A stretch of DNA of 64,000 nucleotides from Oceanococcus sp041619555 (GTDB lineage Bacteria > Pseudomonadota > Gammaproteobacteria > Nevskiales > Oceanococcaceae). The stretch covers positions 5,225 through 69,224 of the forward strand of contig JBFKDQ010000014.1 of assembly GCA_041619555.1 (NCBI GenBank). Direction: 5' to 3'. A program made the position numbers and the translations under genes. Shown here one piece after another: positions 1-8,983 of the stretch. A model generated the notes under the pieces. That model was not told the DNA's origin. It searched no databases and worked only from the letters and a program-made list of their open reading frames with translations. Numbering within the stretch: the stretch's first letter is position 1; each line of letters begins with the position of its first letter.

Positions 1-212
1 TGGCAAGATGCGCAGGGAGAGGTTCAGTGGCGCGTGTCTGGCTTGAGCCCGGCCTGGTAGCGGAAAATGGAGGCACTGTCTTTTTTTGCGCTGCAAACTT
101 GACGAAAAAATCAGGCGCCGATAGCTTGCCTGCGGAGTACAGTCGGTGGGTGGCGTCTGTGCATCGCGCTGGAGCGGGGCGCCGGCCATCCATGCAAAGG
201 GAGAGTGGGAAG
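1..212. other. intergenic region at left edge, no gene seen
   Basis: No convincing coding sequence lies here. An open frame runs from 27 into the following gene, but its first 62 residues look unlike a signal peptide or any family. The ATG at 213 starts a clean secretion signal, so this stretch is read as the upstream region of the first operon. No clear sigma-70 boxes were recognised. In related operons a DUF1302 gene often precedes DUF1329; here it would lie outside the window. Confidence 0.4.
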
Positions 213-1631
213 ATGAATTTTCGGGGAATCGTATCCGTTGCCACCCTGGTCGCGCTGAGCGGATCGGGACTGGCCGCGGTGCCGGCCAGTGAGGCCGCCA
301 AGCTGGGTGGGGAACTGACGCCGGTTGGCGCGATTGCGGCTGGTAATGCGGACGGCAGCATTCCGCCCTGGCGTGGCGAGACCCTGTTCACCCAGGAGCA
401 GAAAGATCTGACCCGCGCGCAGCTCGAAGCCTGGCGGGTCGATGATCCAAAAAAAGTGGAGGAGCTGGTCTACAGCGAACTGGCCCGGCGCAAGGACGAA
501 ATCGGTGATGTGCTGACCCAGGCCATGGTCATTGACCGGGCGAATTATCAGCAGTACGCGGACAAGCTCAGCGCTGGCCACCAGGCCATGTTTGCGCGCT
601 ATGACGACTACAAGATGGTCGTCTATCCCTCGATCCGCACGGCGTTCTATCCCCAGGCCATTTACGAGGCGACCAAGGCCAATGCGGTGAATGCAGAACT
701 GGTCGGCACCGATGACGTCAATGGTGCCAGCCTGGGCTTTCCATTTCCGATTCCGGGTACCGGCGCCGAGGTGATGTGGAATCACAAGCTCAAGTACAAG
801 GGGGATGCGGTCAAGCGCTATAACAATCAGGCCATCGTCAAACCTGATGGCAGCTACAAGATTTCGAAATTGATCGAGGATGTGAAATTCAAGTACGGCA
901 ATATCGGTGAGCCGGGCGGCACGGATATCCTGGCGTACTACCTGTCGAACGTCATCGAGCCGGCGCGGGTGGCCGGTCAGCTGACCCTGGTGCATGAAAC
1001 CGCCGATGCCGGGGCCGGCGGGCGTCTGGCCTGGATTTTCAACCCGGGCCTGGGGCGGGTGAACCGTGCTCCGGATGTGGGGTATGACAACCCTTATATC
1101 GGTACGGATGGCGAGCAGTTCAATGATCAGGTCGACGTGTTCAATGGCGCCCTGGATCGGTATGACTGGAAGCTCGTCGGGCGCAAGGAGATGTACATTC
1201 CCTACCACAACTATCAGCTCAACAGCCCGCTGCTGCGCTACGACGACATCATCGGCCCAGGGCATGTGAATCAGGATCTGGTGCGCTATGAATTGCACCG
1301 GGTCTGGGTGGTGGACGCAACCCTGCGTGAAGGCACCCGCCATCAGTTCGCGCGCCGAACCTTTTACCTCGATGAGGATTCCTGGTCGATCGCCTCCGTA
1401 GACTGCTACGACAATCGCGGTGAATTGTGGAAGATGCAGGAAGCCTATCTGTTGACTCTCCCATTCATTCCTACGGTGACCGGCGCACCCGAAGCCATTT
1501 TCGATCTCAAGAGCGGGCGCTATTTCCTGACCGCGCTGACCAATGAAGACGCGATCAGTGATTTCGAAGTCTCCTACAAGGATGCGTATTTCAAGCCGGC
1601 CAACCTGAAGCGTCTGGCGCGCAAGCAATAG
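213..1631 (+). CDS. DUF1329 family exported protein (copy 1)
   Basis: A 472-residue exported protein of the DUF1329 family. These proteins belong to the LolA/LolB-like fold group and are usually encoded with DUF1302 barrels and MMPL/RND proteins. A role carrying a hydrophobic ligand in the periplasm or at the outer membrane is inferred, not proven. The ATG at 213 is preferred over the more upstream in-frame start: it follows a purine-rich stretch and opens a signal peptide (MNFRGIVSVATLVALSG..., cleavage near residue 22). Landmarks are the GGELTPVGA start of the mature protein and the YELHRVWVVDATLREG segment, which recurs nearly identically in the second copy at 12596. It is followed after 19 nt by the Ycf48-like gene and then the MMPL gene, so the three are probably one transcript. 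Confidence 0.88.
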   Translation: MNFRGIVSVATLVALSGSGLAAVPASEAAKLGGELTPVGAIAAGNADGSIPPWRGETLFTQEQKDLTRAQLEAWRVDDPKKVEELVYSELARRKDEIGDVLTQAMVIDRANYQQYADKLSAGHQAMFARYDDYKMVVYPSIRTAFYPQAIYEATKANAVNAELVGTDDVNGASLGFPFPIPGTGAEVMWNHKLKYKGDAVKRYNNQAIVKPDGSYKISKLIEDVKFKYGNIGEPGGTDILAYYLSNVIEPARVAGQLTLVHETADAGAGGRLAWIFNPGLGRVNRAPDVGYDNPYIGTDGEQFNDQVDVFNGALDRYDWKLVGRKEMYIPYHNYQLNSPLLRYDDIIGPGHVNQDLVRYELHRVWVVDATLREGTRHQFARRTFYLDEDSWSIASVDCYDNRGELWKMQEAYLLTLPFIPTVTGAPEAIFDLKSGRYFLTALTNEDAISDFEVSYKDAYFKPANLKRLARKQ

Positions 1632-1650
1632 ATCACCCAGCGGAGGCGGC

Positions 1651-2670
1651 ATGAGTTCGAAACGCATTGCGGCATTGACGCTGGCCCTGGTCCTCGGTCC
1701 GCCAGCCCTGGCGGATACTTCCCTTGCGCCGCGCGCCGCCGAGATCATGCCGAAGGCGGCGCAGAGCATTCTCAACGATGTCGTCGCGGTGGAGGATGGT
1801 TTTCTGGCCGTCGGTGATCGGGGGCATATTCTGCGCTCCGGCGATGGCCGGGCATGGCAACAGCTTGCAAGCCCGGTGCAGGCCATGCTCAATCGACTGC
1901 GCTTCTTCGATGGTCGACGTGGCTGGGCGGTGGGGCATGATGCGACGGTGCTGGAAACGCGCGATGGCGGGCGCAGCTGGCGCCTGATTCATTCCGACCC
2001 GGCCTGGGGCAAGCCCATGTACGACATCCTGTTTCTGGATGAGCAGCATGGTTTTTTGGTCGGCGCCAACAGCGTGTTCAAGGAAACCCGGGACGGCGGC
2101 GTCAGCTGGGATCTGCTGGAGCCGGATTTCACTCTGCACGGCCTGAATCTGAATGCGATCCTGGCGCTTGCCGACGGCAGCCTGGTGATCGCCGGGGAAA
2201 AGGGCTTGATGGTGCGTTCGCAAGACCGCGGCGCAACCTGGCAGCAGCTGCAGACCCCGTATGCCGGCTCCTTCTTCGGCATGCTGCCATACCGGAAGCG
2301 GGGTGTATTCGTCTTTGGTCTGCGCGGCAATGTCTACGCCGCGCTGGATGTCACCGCCGTTGCGGAACAGGATCCGATGGACTGGGATGAGTTCGAGCTG
2401 GAAACCGAGACCGACCCCGGTGTGCTGGCGGCGCGCGGCTGGCGTCACTATCCCAATGCCCTGAACGAGAGTCTGTTCGGCGGCCTGTCGCTCGGGTCGG
2501 AGGACGTGCTGCTGGTGGGCGTCAATGGCGCCATGGTGCGCAGCCGTAAGGGCCGCATGCAGGTGATTGAAACCGAGATCGAGCATACCCTGGCGAATGT
2601 GCTGAGGACGGCTGACGGTCTGCTGACGGTCGGTTTTCTGGGGATACAGGCCCTGCCATTCGCGCCTTAG
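1651..2670 (+). CDS. Ycf48/BNR-repeat beta-propeller exported protein
   Basis: A 339-residue protein with an N-terminal signal peptide (residues 1-21, ending PPALA). It is built of repeated propeller blades of the kind seen in Ycf48/HCF136 and BNR proteins, each carrying a GDGRxW, RDGGRSW, RDGGVSW or QDRGATW turn. The cyanobacterial namesake assists photosystem II assembly, which cannot apply here. In proteobacteria this family sits between DUF1329 and MMPL genes, as here (19 nt after DUF1329, 23 nt before MMPL). A periplasmic scaffold or adaptor for the transporter is the likely role, by inference. Confidence 0.85.
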   Translation: MSSKRIAALTLALVLGPPALADTSLAPRAAEIMPKAAQSILNDVVAVEDGFLAVGDRGHILRSGDGRAWQQLASPVQAMLNRLRFFDGRRGWAVGHDATVLETRDGGRSWRLIHSDPAWGKPMYDILFLDEQHGFLVGANSVFKETRDGGVSWDLLEPDFTLHGLNLNAILALADGSLVIAGEKGLMVRSQDRGATWQQLQTPYAGSFFGMLPYRKRGVFVFGLRGNVYAALDVTAVAEQDPMDWDEFELETETDPGVLAARGWRHYPNALNESLFGGLSLGSEDVLLVGVNGAMVRSRKGRMQVIETEIEHTLANVLRTADGLLTVGFLGIQALPFAP

Positions 2671-2693
2671 CGCGGCGTCCACGGGAGAGGACA

Positions 2694-5246
2694 TTGAATA
2701 CAGATGCACGCCAGGGCCAGACCTGGACGGACCGGATTCTGCGGCTGGTTGAACCCCCCATCTTCGAGCACCGGCTGGCGACCCTGGCCGTGCTGATCGC
2801 CATCACCCTGGTGCTGGCGGTGCAGGCGGCGCGGATTCAGCCGGATGCCGGCTGGCTGAAGTCGATTCCGCTGGATCATCCCTACATGCAGACCTTCCAG
2901 AAGTACTACAGCGACTTTGGTGGGGCCAATACGGTGCTATTCGCGCTGATCCAGGATGAAGGGGAGATCTACAATCCTGATTTCATGCAGAAGCTGGAGG
3001 AAGCGACCAACGACATCTTCTTCATGCCAGGGGTCGATCGTGCGCGGGTGATGTCCTTGTTCACGCCCAACGTGACCTATGTGGAGAACATCGAGGGCGG
3101 GCTGGCCGGCTCCAACGTGATTCCGGCGGATTACGCGCCCAGCCCCGAGATGCTGGAGAAGGTCAAGTCGAATGTCGGCAAGGCGCAGGTGATCGGTCGC
3201 CTCGTCACCGAGGATCAGCGTGGCGCCATGGTGATGTCGGAATTGCTCGAATACGACCCGGGGACCGGCGAGAAGCTGGATTACCGCGCGGTCGGCGAGT
3301 ACCTGGAAGGGCTGCGCGCCAAGTACGAACGCGATGGCGTGCGCGTGCACATCATCGGTTTCGCCAAAATCGTGCACGACATGACCGATGCGGCGCTGGA
3401 AGTGGTTGGCTTCTTTCTTGTCGCCCTGCTGATGACGGGGCTGCTGCTGTGGCTGTACTGCGGTTCCTTCAAGCTGGCCATGCTGCCACTGGTGTGTTCC
3501 ATCGTTGCGGTGATCTGGGAGTTCGGTCTGCTGACCTCGGTGGGTTTCGGTCTTGATCCCTTCGCGATCCTGGTGCCGTTCCTGGTGCTTTCGGTGTCGG
3601 TGTCCCATGGGGTGCAATACGTCAATGCCTGGGTCGCGGAAGTCGACCAGGGCGCCGATCGATACACCGCTTCGCTGGTCACCTTCCGGCGCTTGGCCAT
3701 TCCCGGCACCACCGCCCTGATCACCGATGTGGCCGGCTTTGCCACCATCTACCTGATCAATATCCAGATCATCCGCGAGATGTCGCTGAACGCGGCCTTC
3801 GGCGTGGCCGCGATCATCATCACCAACAAGATGTTGATGCCGATCTGGCTGACCTATATCGACATCAAGGACATGGAGGCGTTCAGGCGCAAGCAGCTTA
3901 GGCGCGAAGCCCTGGGTGAGGGGTTGTGGAGCCTGCTGGCGCGGATCACCCACAAAGGGCCGGCAGCCGCCACGCTGCTGGTCTGCGGGGTGCTGCTGGG
4001 CCTGGCCGTTCACAAGTATCCGGACCTGAAGATCGGCGATGCGATCGAGGGCGTGCCGGAACTGCGGCCCGAATCGAGGTTCAATCAGGACTTTCGCCAG
4101 ATCATCGGCAATTTCGAAATCGGCGTGGATCAGCTCAAGGTCATCGCCGAAACCCGGCCCAATGGCTGCGTGGACTACGAGTTGATGGAGCAGATTGATC
4201 GCTTCTCCTGGCGCATGGAAAATCAGCCCGGCGTGCATTCCACCATGTCGCTGCTGACCTACGCCAAGCTGGTCTATCAGGGCTTGTCTGAGGGGCGTCT
4301 GAATGCCCTGGTGCTGCCTCGCAACAAGTTTGCGCTGGCGCAGGCCACCGCTCTGGTGCCAACCACCACCGGCATCCTCAACGATGATTGCGACGCGATG
4401 GCGGTGCTGATTTTCACCACCGACCACAAATCGGAAACGATCGAGCATCTGGTGGCGGAGGTCAAACGCTTCAATGCCGAGAACAAGGCGCAGTTTTACC
4501 GCCGTGCGCCAGACCTGAGCCCGCAATACTGCGTGGCCAAGCGGGAAAGTTTCCAGGCCTTGCGCGCTGCGGAAAAGGCCGCCCGGGCGCTGGCCAGCGC
4601 GGCGCCCGGCGCGGAGCAGATCGATGCAGCGCGACAGCGGGTGGAGCAGCTTGAACGAGACTACACGGCGATGGATCAGAACTGTCCGGTGCATTTCGCT
4701 CTGGCCAGCGGCAATGTCGGGGTGATGGCGGCGACCAATGAGGTGGTGGAAGAGCAGGAGTTGATGGTCGTGCTGTGGGTCTACGTCGTGATCCTGATCT
4801 TCATGTGGCTGTCGTTTCGCTCGGTGGCCGGGGTTCTGGCGGTGGTGCTGCCATTGTCCCTGGTCTCGACCATGGCCTACGCGGTGATGGCCGGTCTGGA
4901 TATCGGTCTGAAGGTCGCGACCCTGCCGGTGGTGGCGCTGGCAGTGGGGATCGGTGTCGACTATGGGATCTACGTGTATTCCGAACTGGCGGCGGCGGTG
5001 AACCGGGGTATGAAGCTGGACGAGGCCTTCAAGTTCACCCTCCACCGCACCGGCAAGGCGGTGATCTTCATTGGCGTGTCGCTGGGTCTGAGCGTTGCGA
5101 CCTGGACCTTCTCCGAACTGCAGTTCCAGATCGACATGGGCATCATGCTGGTGTTCATGTTCACCGCCAACATGTTCGGCGCCATTCTGGTGCTGCCCGC
5201 GCTGGCCCGTTTCCTGATGAAGATCCCGGCGGCCCAACTGGACTGA
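2694..5246 (+). CDS. MMPL/RND superfamily transporter
   Basis: An 850-residue inner-membrane protein of the RND superfamily, MMPL/sterol-sensing-domain type. There is one N-terminal membrane helix (about residues 25-45), a large periplasmic loop, and a cluster of helices around 240-395. A second single helix lies near 425, followed by a second loop and a second helix cluster at about 685-840. The second cluster carries the charged VDYGIYVYSEL motif typical of these proton-driven carriers. The TTG at 2694 is used as start because a GGGAGAGG ribosome site lies just upstream. Members encoded next to DUF1329/Ycf48 are presumed to move lipids or other hydrophobic compounds; the substrate is unknown. 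Confidence 0.88.
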   Translation: MNTDARQGQTWTDRILRLVEPPIFEHRLATLAVLIAITLVLAVQAARIQPDAGWLKSIPLDHPYMQTFQKYYSDFGGANTVLFALIQDEGEIYNPDFMQKLEEATNDIFFMPGVDRARVMSLFTPNVTYVENIEGGLAGSNVIPADYAPSPEMLEKVKSNVGKAQVIGRLVTEDQRGAMVMSELLEYDPGTGEKLDYRAVGEYLEGLRAKYERDGVRVHIIGFAKIVHDMTDAALEVVGFFLVALLMTGLLLWLYCGSFKLAMLPLVCSIVAVIWEFGLLTSVGFGLDPFAILVPFLVLSVSVSHGVQYVNAWVAEVDQGADRYTASLVTFRRLAIPGTTALITDVAGFATIYLINIQIIREMSLNAAFGVAAIIITNKMLMPIWLTYIDIKDMEAFRRKQLRREALGEGLWSLLARITHKGPAAATLLVCGVLLGLAVHKYPDLKIGDAIEGVPELRPESRFNQDFRQIIGNFEIGVDQLKVIAETRPNGCVDYELMEQIDRFSWRMENQPGVHSTMSLLTYAKLVYQGLSEGRLNALVLPRNKFALAQATALVPTTTGILNDDCDAMAVLIFTTDHKSETIEHLVAEVKRFNAENKAQFYRRAPDLSPQYCVAKRESFQALRAAEKAARALASAAPGAEQIDAARQRVEQLERDYTAMDQNCPVHFALASGNVGVMAATNEVVEEQELMVVLWVYVVILIFMWLSFRSVAGVLAVVLPLSLVSTMAYAVMAGLDIGLKVATLPVVALAVGIGVDYGIYVYSELAAAVNRGMKLDEAFKFTLHRTGKAVIFIGVSLGLSVATWTFSELQFQIDMGIMLVFMFTANMFGAILVLPALARFLMKIPAAQLD

Positions 5247-5302
5247 AGGGCCGGCCGGACTTGCGCCAGCAGTCGCGGCGGACTGCGGCGCAAGGATTTC
5301 GC

Positions 5303-6700
5303 CTAGGCGAACTTCTGCAGGGCCTGGTGCAGGCAATCCCGCGCGTCGATGACGCAGTCCAGGTGGCCCAGCAGCATGTAGACGCCGGCCAGTCGCCGGT
5401 GCAGGAAGATGATCTCGCGTGGCGGCATCTGGAAATGAATGGTGGCGGCCGCGCGGGACAGCAGTTTGCCGGCTTCCAGAAAGACATCGCCTTTGGACCA
5501 GAGGTAGGCCCCCTCGGGGGTAAACATCTCGCTGCGCACATCGTCGCGGCCGGCACAGAAGGGCTCCATGATCTGGCAGATCATCTGATAGAAATCGCGA
5601 TGGACCGATTCCGGATAACAGCGCTCCATCAGGCCGATGCCGCAACTGCCGTCCAGGACCGCCTGCGGGTCGCGATTGATGCCGCCGAGCAGAATGCGCG
5701 AATAGGCGCGGACGAACTCCGGGTCGAAGCTACGCGTGGCGCCGAAATCCAGCAACACGATGCGCTCACCATCAGCTTCGATGCGGATGCGGTAGTTGCC
5801 GTAGTGGGGGTCGGTCTGCACCATGTGCCAGTCAAAAAATTCGGTGCAGAACAGCTCGAAAAAGGCCATGCCCAGAGCATCCCTGCGCGACTGCGGCAGG
5901 GCCTTGATGCGCGGATCACGCAGAGACAAGCCTTCCTCGTAGCTCATCAGCAGCAGATCCCGGGTGCAGAATTCGTCTTCCAGCCGCGGCACGATGAAGC
6001 GTCGGTCCTGCTGCAGGCCCTGGCGGAAGCTGCGGGTCATCCGTGCTTCGTGGACATAGTCCACTTCCCGGTGCAGCATCTCGCGGATTTCAGCCATGAT
6101 TGGCTGCGGTGACAGATGCTGCGGAATGATGTGGCCGAGGATCAGCAGGCGGGAGATGGTCGCGATATCGGAGTCGATGGCCGCTTCGACGCCGGGATAG
6201 CGGATCTTCAGACAGAGCTTGCGGCCGTCGCTGCGCAGGTAGGCGACATGCGCCTGACCAAGCGATGCGGCCGCGATCGGCTCCTGTTCGATGTCCAGCT
6301 CTGCCATACGCGCGTCGCCCAGTGAGGACCTGACCACCGGTTCGACCACCGCCCAGTCCACATGCACGGTGTCATCCTGCAGGCTCTGCAAAATCGCGAC
6401 GGCTTCCGGCGGCATGAAATATTGGCCATAGAGCGACAACATCTGGCCGGCTTTCATCACGCTGCCCTTGAGCTGGCCGAGCTCGTCGACGAATCGCCGG
6501 GTTTCGGCAATCATGAAATCCCGGTTGGCGGACTCGCGTTTGGCGCCATCGCGGAACAGGTTGCCGAGCCCGTGGCCGGCTGCGCGCATGCCCGCGCCCA
6601 TGCCCATGCGGGTCATGGTGATGTTGCGTTGCAGGGGTCTGGTTTTGAGTTTTTTCAGGCTGGTCTTGCGTTCGGGAGGTTGCTCGCTCACGGGGCTCAC
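5303..6700 (-). CDS. ABC1/AarF (UbiB-like) atypical kinase
   Basis: A 465-residue member of the ABC1/ADCK atypical kinase family. The hallmarks are all present: the KxGQ-type motif (MKAGQMLS), the alanine-rich loop AAASLGQAH in place of a glycine loop, the lysine strand LKIRYPGV, EVDYVHEA, the catalytic loop DPHYGNY and the metal-binding LLDFGATR. It is shorter than UbiB of ubiquinone synthesis (about 540 residues) and lacks an obvious C-terminal membrane anchor, so it is probably a paralogue. Family members regulate lipid or quinone metabolism by ATP-dependent steps. It is transcribed towards the MMPL operon and stands alone. The start is a GTG at 6700; internal ATGs near residue 29 are alternatives. 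Confidence 0.87.
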   Translation of the reverse strand: MSPVSEQPPERKTSLKKLKTRPLQRNITMTRMGMGAGMRAAGHGLGNLFRDGAKRESANRDFMIAETRRFVDELGQLKGSVMKAGQMLSLYGQYFMPPEAVAILQSLQDDTVHVDWAVVEPVVRSSLGDARMAELDIEQEPIAAASLGQAHVAYLRSDGRKLCLKIRYPGVEAAIDSDIATISRLLILGHIIPQHLSPQPIMAEIREMLHREVDYVHEARMTRSFRQGLQQDRRFIVPRLEDEFCTRDLLLMSYEEGLSLRDPRIKALPQSRRDALGMAFFELFCTEFFDWHMVQTDPHYGNYRIRIEADGERIVLLDFGATRSFDPEFVRAYSRILLGGINRDPQAVLDGSCGIGLMERCYPESVHRDFYQMICQIMEPFCAGRDDVRSEMFTPEGAYLWSKGDVFLEAGKLLSRAAATIHFQMPPREIIFLHRRLAGVYMLLGHLDCVIDARDCLHQALQKFA

Positions 6701-6768
6701 GGATGGGGGTTGCGCCCATATTGTAGTCCCCTTATGTTGGCCGATGCGAAATGGCAGGGAATGAGAAA

Positions 6769-7785
6769 ATGGCGAAAAAGCTTTTGCGAACAGCGCTTGT
6801 GCTGATGATGGGGTTACCCCTGGGCGCCTGCCTGCAGCCGGAGGAGGACCCTGCGGGTGGCGCCACCACGGAGCCCGCGCTGGAGACCAGCGTGGACGTG
6901 CTGGATGCTGCCTTGAGCTGTACCGATTTCGACAACCCGGACAAGGAGCCGGTGCTGCTGATCCATGGCACCGGTACCTATGCGCAGGAGCAGTTTGACT
7001 GGAATTACCTGCTCTGGCTGCGGGCGCAGGGTTTTGATGTGTGCATGGTCAGCTATCCCGACCGCGGCTTTGGCGACCAGCAGATCGCCGCCGAGTATGT
7101 CGTGCATGCGGTGCGGCGGATCCATGCCGAAAGTGGACGGCGGGTCGATATGGTGGGGCATAGCCAGGGCGGCTCCATGCCGCGCTGGGCGATCAAGTGG
7201 TGGCCCAGTGTGCAGCAGGCGGTCGATGATTTCGTCATGCATGCGCCGGTGAATCATGGCACCAGCATTGCGGAGTCGAGCGGATCTTCATTCACCCCGA
7301 TGCCGGCTTCATTCTTCCAGTTCGCGCCGAATTCAAATTTTGTCACCGCCCTGAATGCCGGGGATGAGACCCCTGGCGAGATCGACTACACCTCGATCTT
7401 TACGGTGTTCGACGAACTGGTGCAGCCGCAGGTGCCCGAATCCACCTCGGCGCTGGATCTGGGACAGGACAACCCCAGGGTCAGCAATATCCTGTTGCAG
7501 GACATCTGTCCCGGTCGCATGGCCGACCATGCCAGTATCGGCCTGAGCGACTACACCACGGCGATGCTGACGCTTGATGCGCTGGTGAACGACGGGCCGG
7601 CCGATTTCGAACGCGCCGGCGGACTGGTCCTGTGCGTCAATCAGAGTTTTGTCGATGATCCGCAGGCGGTGCCGGGCCTGTTCAGCGCCGGTGAGGATTT
7701 TGCCAATCATCCGCCTTCGAATGAAAACTCGGTGTCCGAGGAGCCCGAACTCAAGCCGTATGCCCGCGACGCCGCCGCGGATTGA
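6769..7785 (+). CDS. lipoprotein lipase resembling Candida antarctica lipase B
   Basis: An alpha/beta-hydrolase of 338 residues with a lipoprotein signal (MAKKLLRTALVLMMGLPLGAC, lipobox LGAC). It is therefore probably anchored in the outer membrane. From the HGTGT oxyanion segment onward it follows the layout of C. antarctica lipase B. The nucleophile Ser132 sits in VGHSQGG, Asp215 in FDELVQPQV (CalB has DEIVQPQV) and His254 in ADHASIG (CalB has IDHAGS), and the end carries LKPYAR (CalB LMPYAR). It differs in having the canonical GHSQG elbow instead of TWSQG. The ATG at 6769 is chosen over 6751 because AGGGA precedes it and it opens the signal directly. It overlaps the downstream CoA-transferase gene by 26 nt, so the two are probably co-expressed. 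Confidence 0.87.
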   Translation: MAKKLLRTALVLMMGLPLGACLQPEEDPAGGATTEPALETSVDVLDAALSCTDFDNPDKEPVLLIHGTGTYAQEQFDWNYLLWLRAQGFDVCMVSYPDRGFGDQQIAAEYVVHAVRRIHAESGRRVDMVGHSQGGSMPRWAIKWWPSVQQAVDDFVMHAPVNHGTSIAESSGSSFTPMPASFFQFAPNSNFVTALNAGDETPGEIDYTSIFTVFDELVQPQVPESTSALDLGQDNPRVSNILLQDICPGRMADHASIGLSDYTTAMLTLDALVNDGPADFERAGGLVLCVNQSFVDDPQAVPGLFSAGEDFANHPPSNENSVSEEPELKPYARDAAAD

Positions 7786-8983
7786 TGCATTGGCCTCCGG
7801 CGCCGAGATCGCCGGCAGTTATGCCCGCATCTGCTTGGCGTCGCTGGGGCATGAAGTCGACGGTGGTCGCTTAGGTCTGCGCAAAGCGCTAGGTGTGGCT
7901 GAAGCCTGGCGTGATAGCGGTCTGGATCGCTTGACCGGGCCGCGCAGCCATGCGCTGGCCTGTCCGCTGCCGCTGCCGCTGTATGCCGACGGGGTGATGC
8001 TGGCGCTCAACAGCCTGCTGCCTGCGGAACGGCAGCTGCCCTGGCTGGGGCGCCGGATTCTCGGCATGCGGCGGCTGAGCCACCGCCTGTGCCGGGGTGG
8101 CCAGGTTTCCGCCGGCGGCAGCTGTCATTTGCTGCCAGGTCGGGGCGGCTGGCTCGCGGTCAATCTGGCGCGTGAAGACGACTGGGCCTTGCTGCCGGCC
8201 TGGCTGGAGCAGGGTGAACTGTCCGACTGGTCGGCAGTCGCCGCAGCGGTGGCGGCGGGCGCAGATGTGGCGAAGCTGCAGGCGCGTGCGCGACTGCTGG
8301 GTCTGGCGGTGGCGCTGGTCGGACCGCCGCCGGCGCAGCGTCCCTGGTTCAGTATCGAGGCCAGCGGACCACGGGCGAGGTCCGCGAAACCGAGGCCGCT
8401 GGTGCTGGATCTGAGCAGTCTGTGGGCCGGTCCGTTGTGCACGCAGCTGCTGCAGATGGGGGGCGCCGAGGTGATCAAGATCGAGCATCCGCGCCGACCG
8501 GACGGGGCACGCTTCGGTCCGCCGCTTTTCTTTCGCTGCCTCAATCAGGGCAAGCATGAGCAGGCGCTGGATCTGGCTCGATCAGCAGATCATGAGCGGT
8601 TTCTTGAACTGCTTGGCCGGGCTGACATCGTGGTGGAAGGTTTGCGGCCCAGGGTGTTGCAGCAATTCGGCGTGCGCGCGGAAGATTGGCTGCAGCAGCG
8701 TGCGGGGCGGACCTGGCTCAGCATTACCGGCTATGGTCGCGGATCGCCGCAGGGGGAGTGGGTGGCCTTTGGTGATGATGCCGCGGTTGCCGGCGGTCTC
8801 GCCCATCTGATGCAAACCCTTTACGGCGAGCCACTGTTTGTCGGTGATGCGATTGCCGATCCGCTCACCGGGCTGCATGCGGCGCTGGCGCTTGGTGCCA
8901 CGCATCTGGCTGGTGGCGGGCGGCTGATCTCAGTGCCCATGCGGGATGTCGTCGCCCACTGTGCTCGGGTTGGCGGCCTGTAG
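7760..8983 (+). CDS. CaiB/BaiF-type (family III) CoA-transferase, rearranged architecture
   Basis: A 407-residue protein recognisable as a class III CoA-transferase from the segment beginning near residue 210: LVLDLSSLWAGP, GGAEVIKIEHP, then LFVGDAIADPLTGLHAAL, which holds the usual active-site aspartate. In typical members that module is N-terminal. Here about 200 residues precede it, including GGWLAVNLAREDDWALL, which looks like the C-terminal half of another family-III enzyme. The protein stops where the second half would begin. The start at 7760 lies inside the end of the lipase gene. The 3' end overlaps the convergent gene at 8930 by 54 nt. Substrate unknown; an acid released by the neighbouring lipase is a possible but unproven candidate. 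Confidence 0.78.
   Translation: MPATPPRIDALASGAEIAGSYARICLASLGHEVDGGRLGLRKALGVAEAWRDSGLDRLTGPRSHALACPLPLPLYADGVMLALNSLLPAERQLPWLGRRILGMRRLSHRLCRGGQVSAGGSCHLLPGRGGWLAVNLAREDDWALLPAWLEQGELSDWSAVAAAVAAGADVAKLQARARLLGLAVALVGPPPAQRPWFSIEASGPRARSAKPRPLVLDLSSLWAGPLCTQLLQMGGAEVIKIEHPRRPDGARFGPPLFFRCLNQGKHEQALDLARSADHERFLELLGRADIVVEGLRPRVLQQFGVRAEDWLQQRAGRTWLSITGYGRGSPQGEWVAFGDDAAVAGGLAHLMQTLYGEPLFVGDAIADPLTGLHAALALGATHLAGGGRLISVPMRDVVAHCARVGGL

Noticed and set aside
27..212. N-terminal extension of the first DUF1329 reading frame
   Set aside because: The 62 extra residues would bury the signal peptide; the ATG at 213 gives a proper secretion signal.
111..1892. Long minus-strand open frame (593 codons) opposite DUF1329
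   Set aside because: It lies antisense to a clear DUF1329 gene with signal peptide and family motifs. Long antisense frames are expected in GC-rich DNA and this one has no recognisable product.
2937..5645. 902-codon minus-strand open frame opposite the MMPL gene
   Set aside because: Composition is His/Gln/Arg-rich, typical of antisense translation; the plus strand encodes a complete MMPL transporter.
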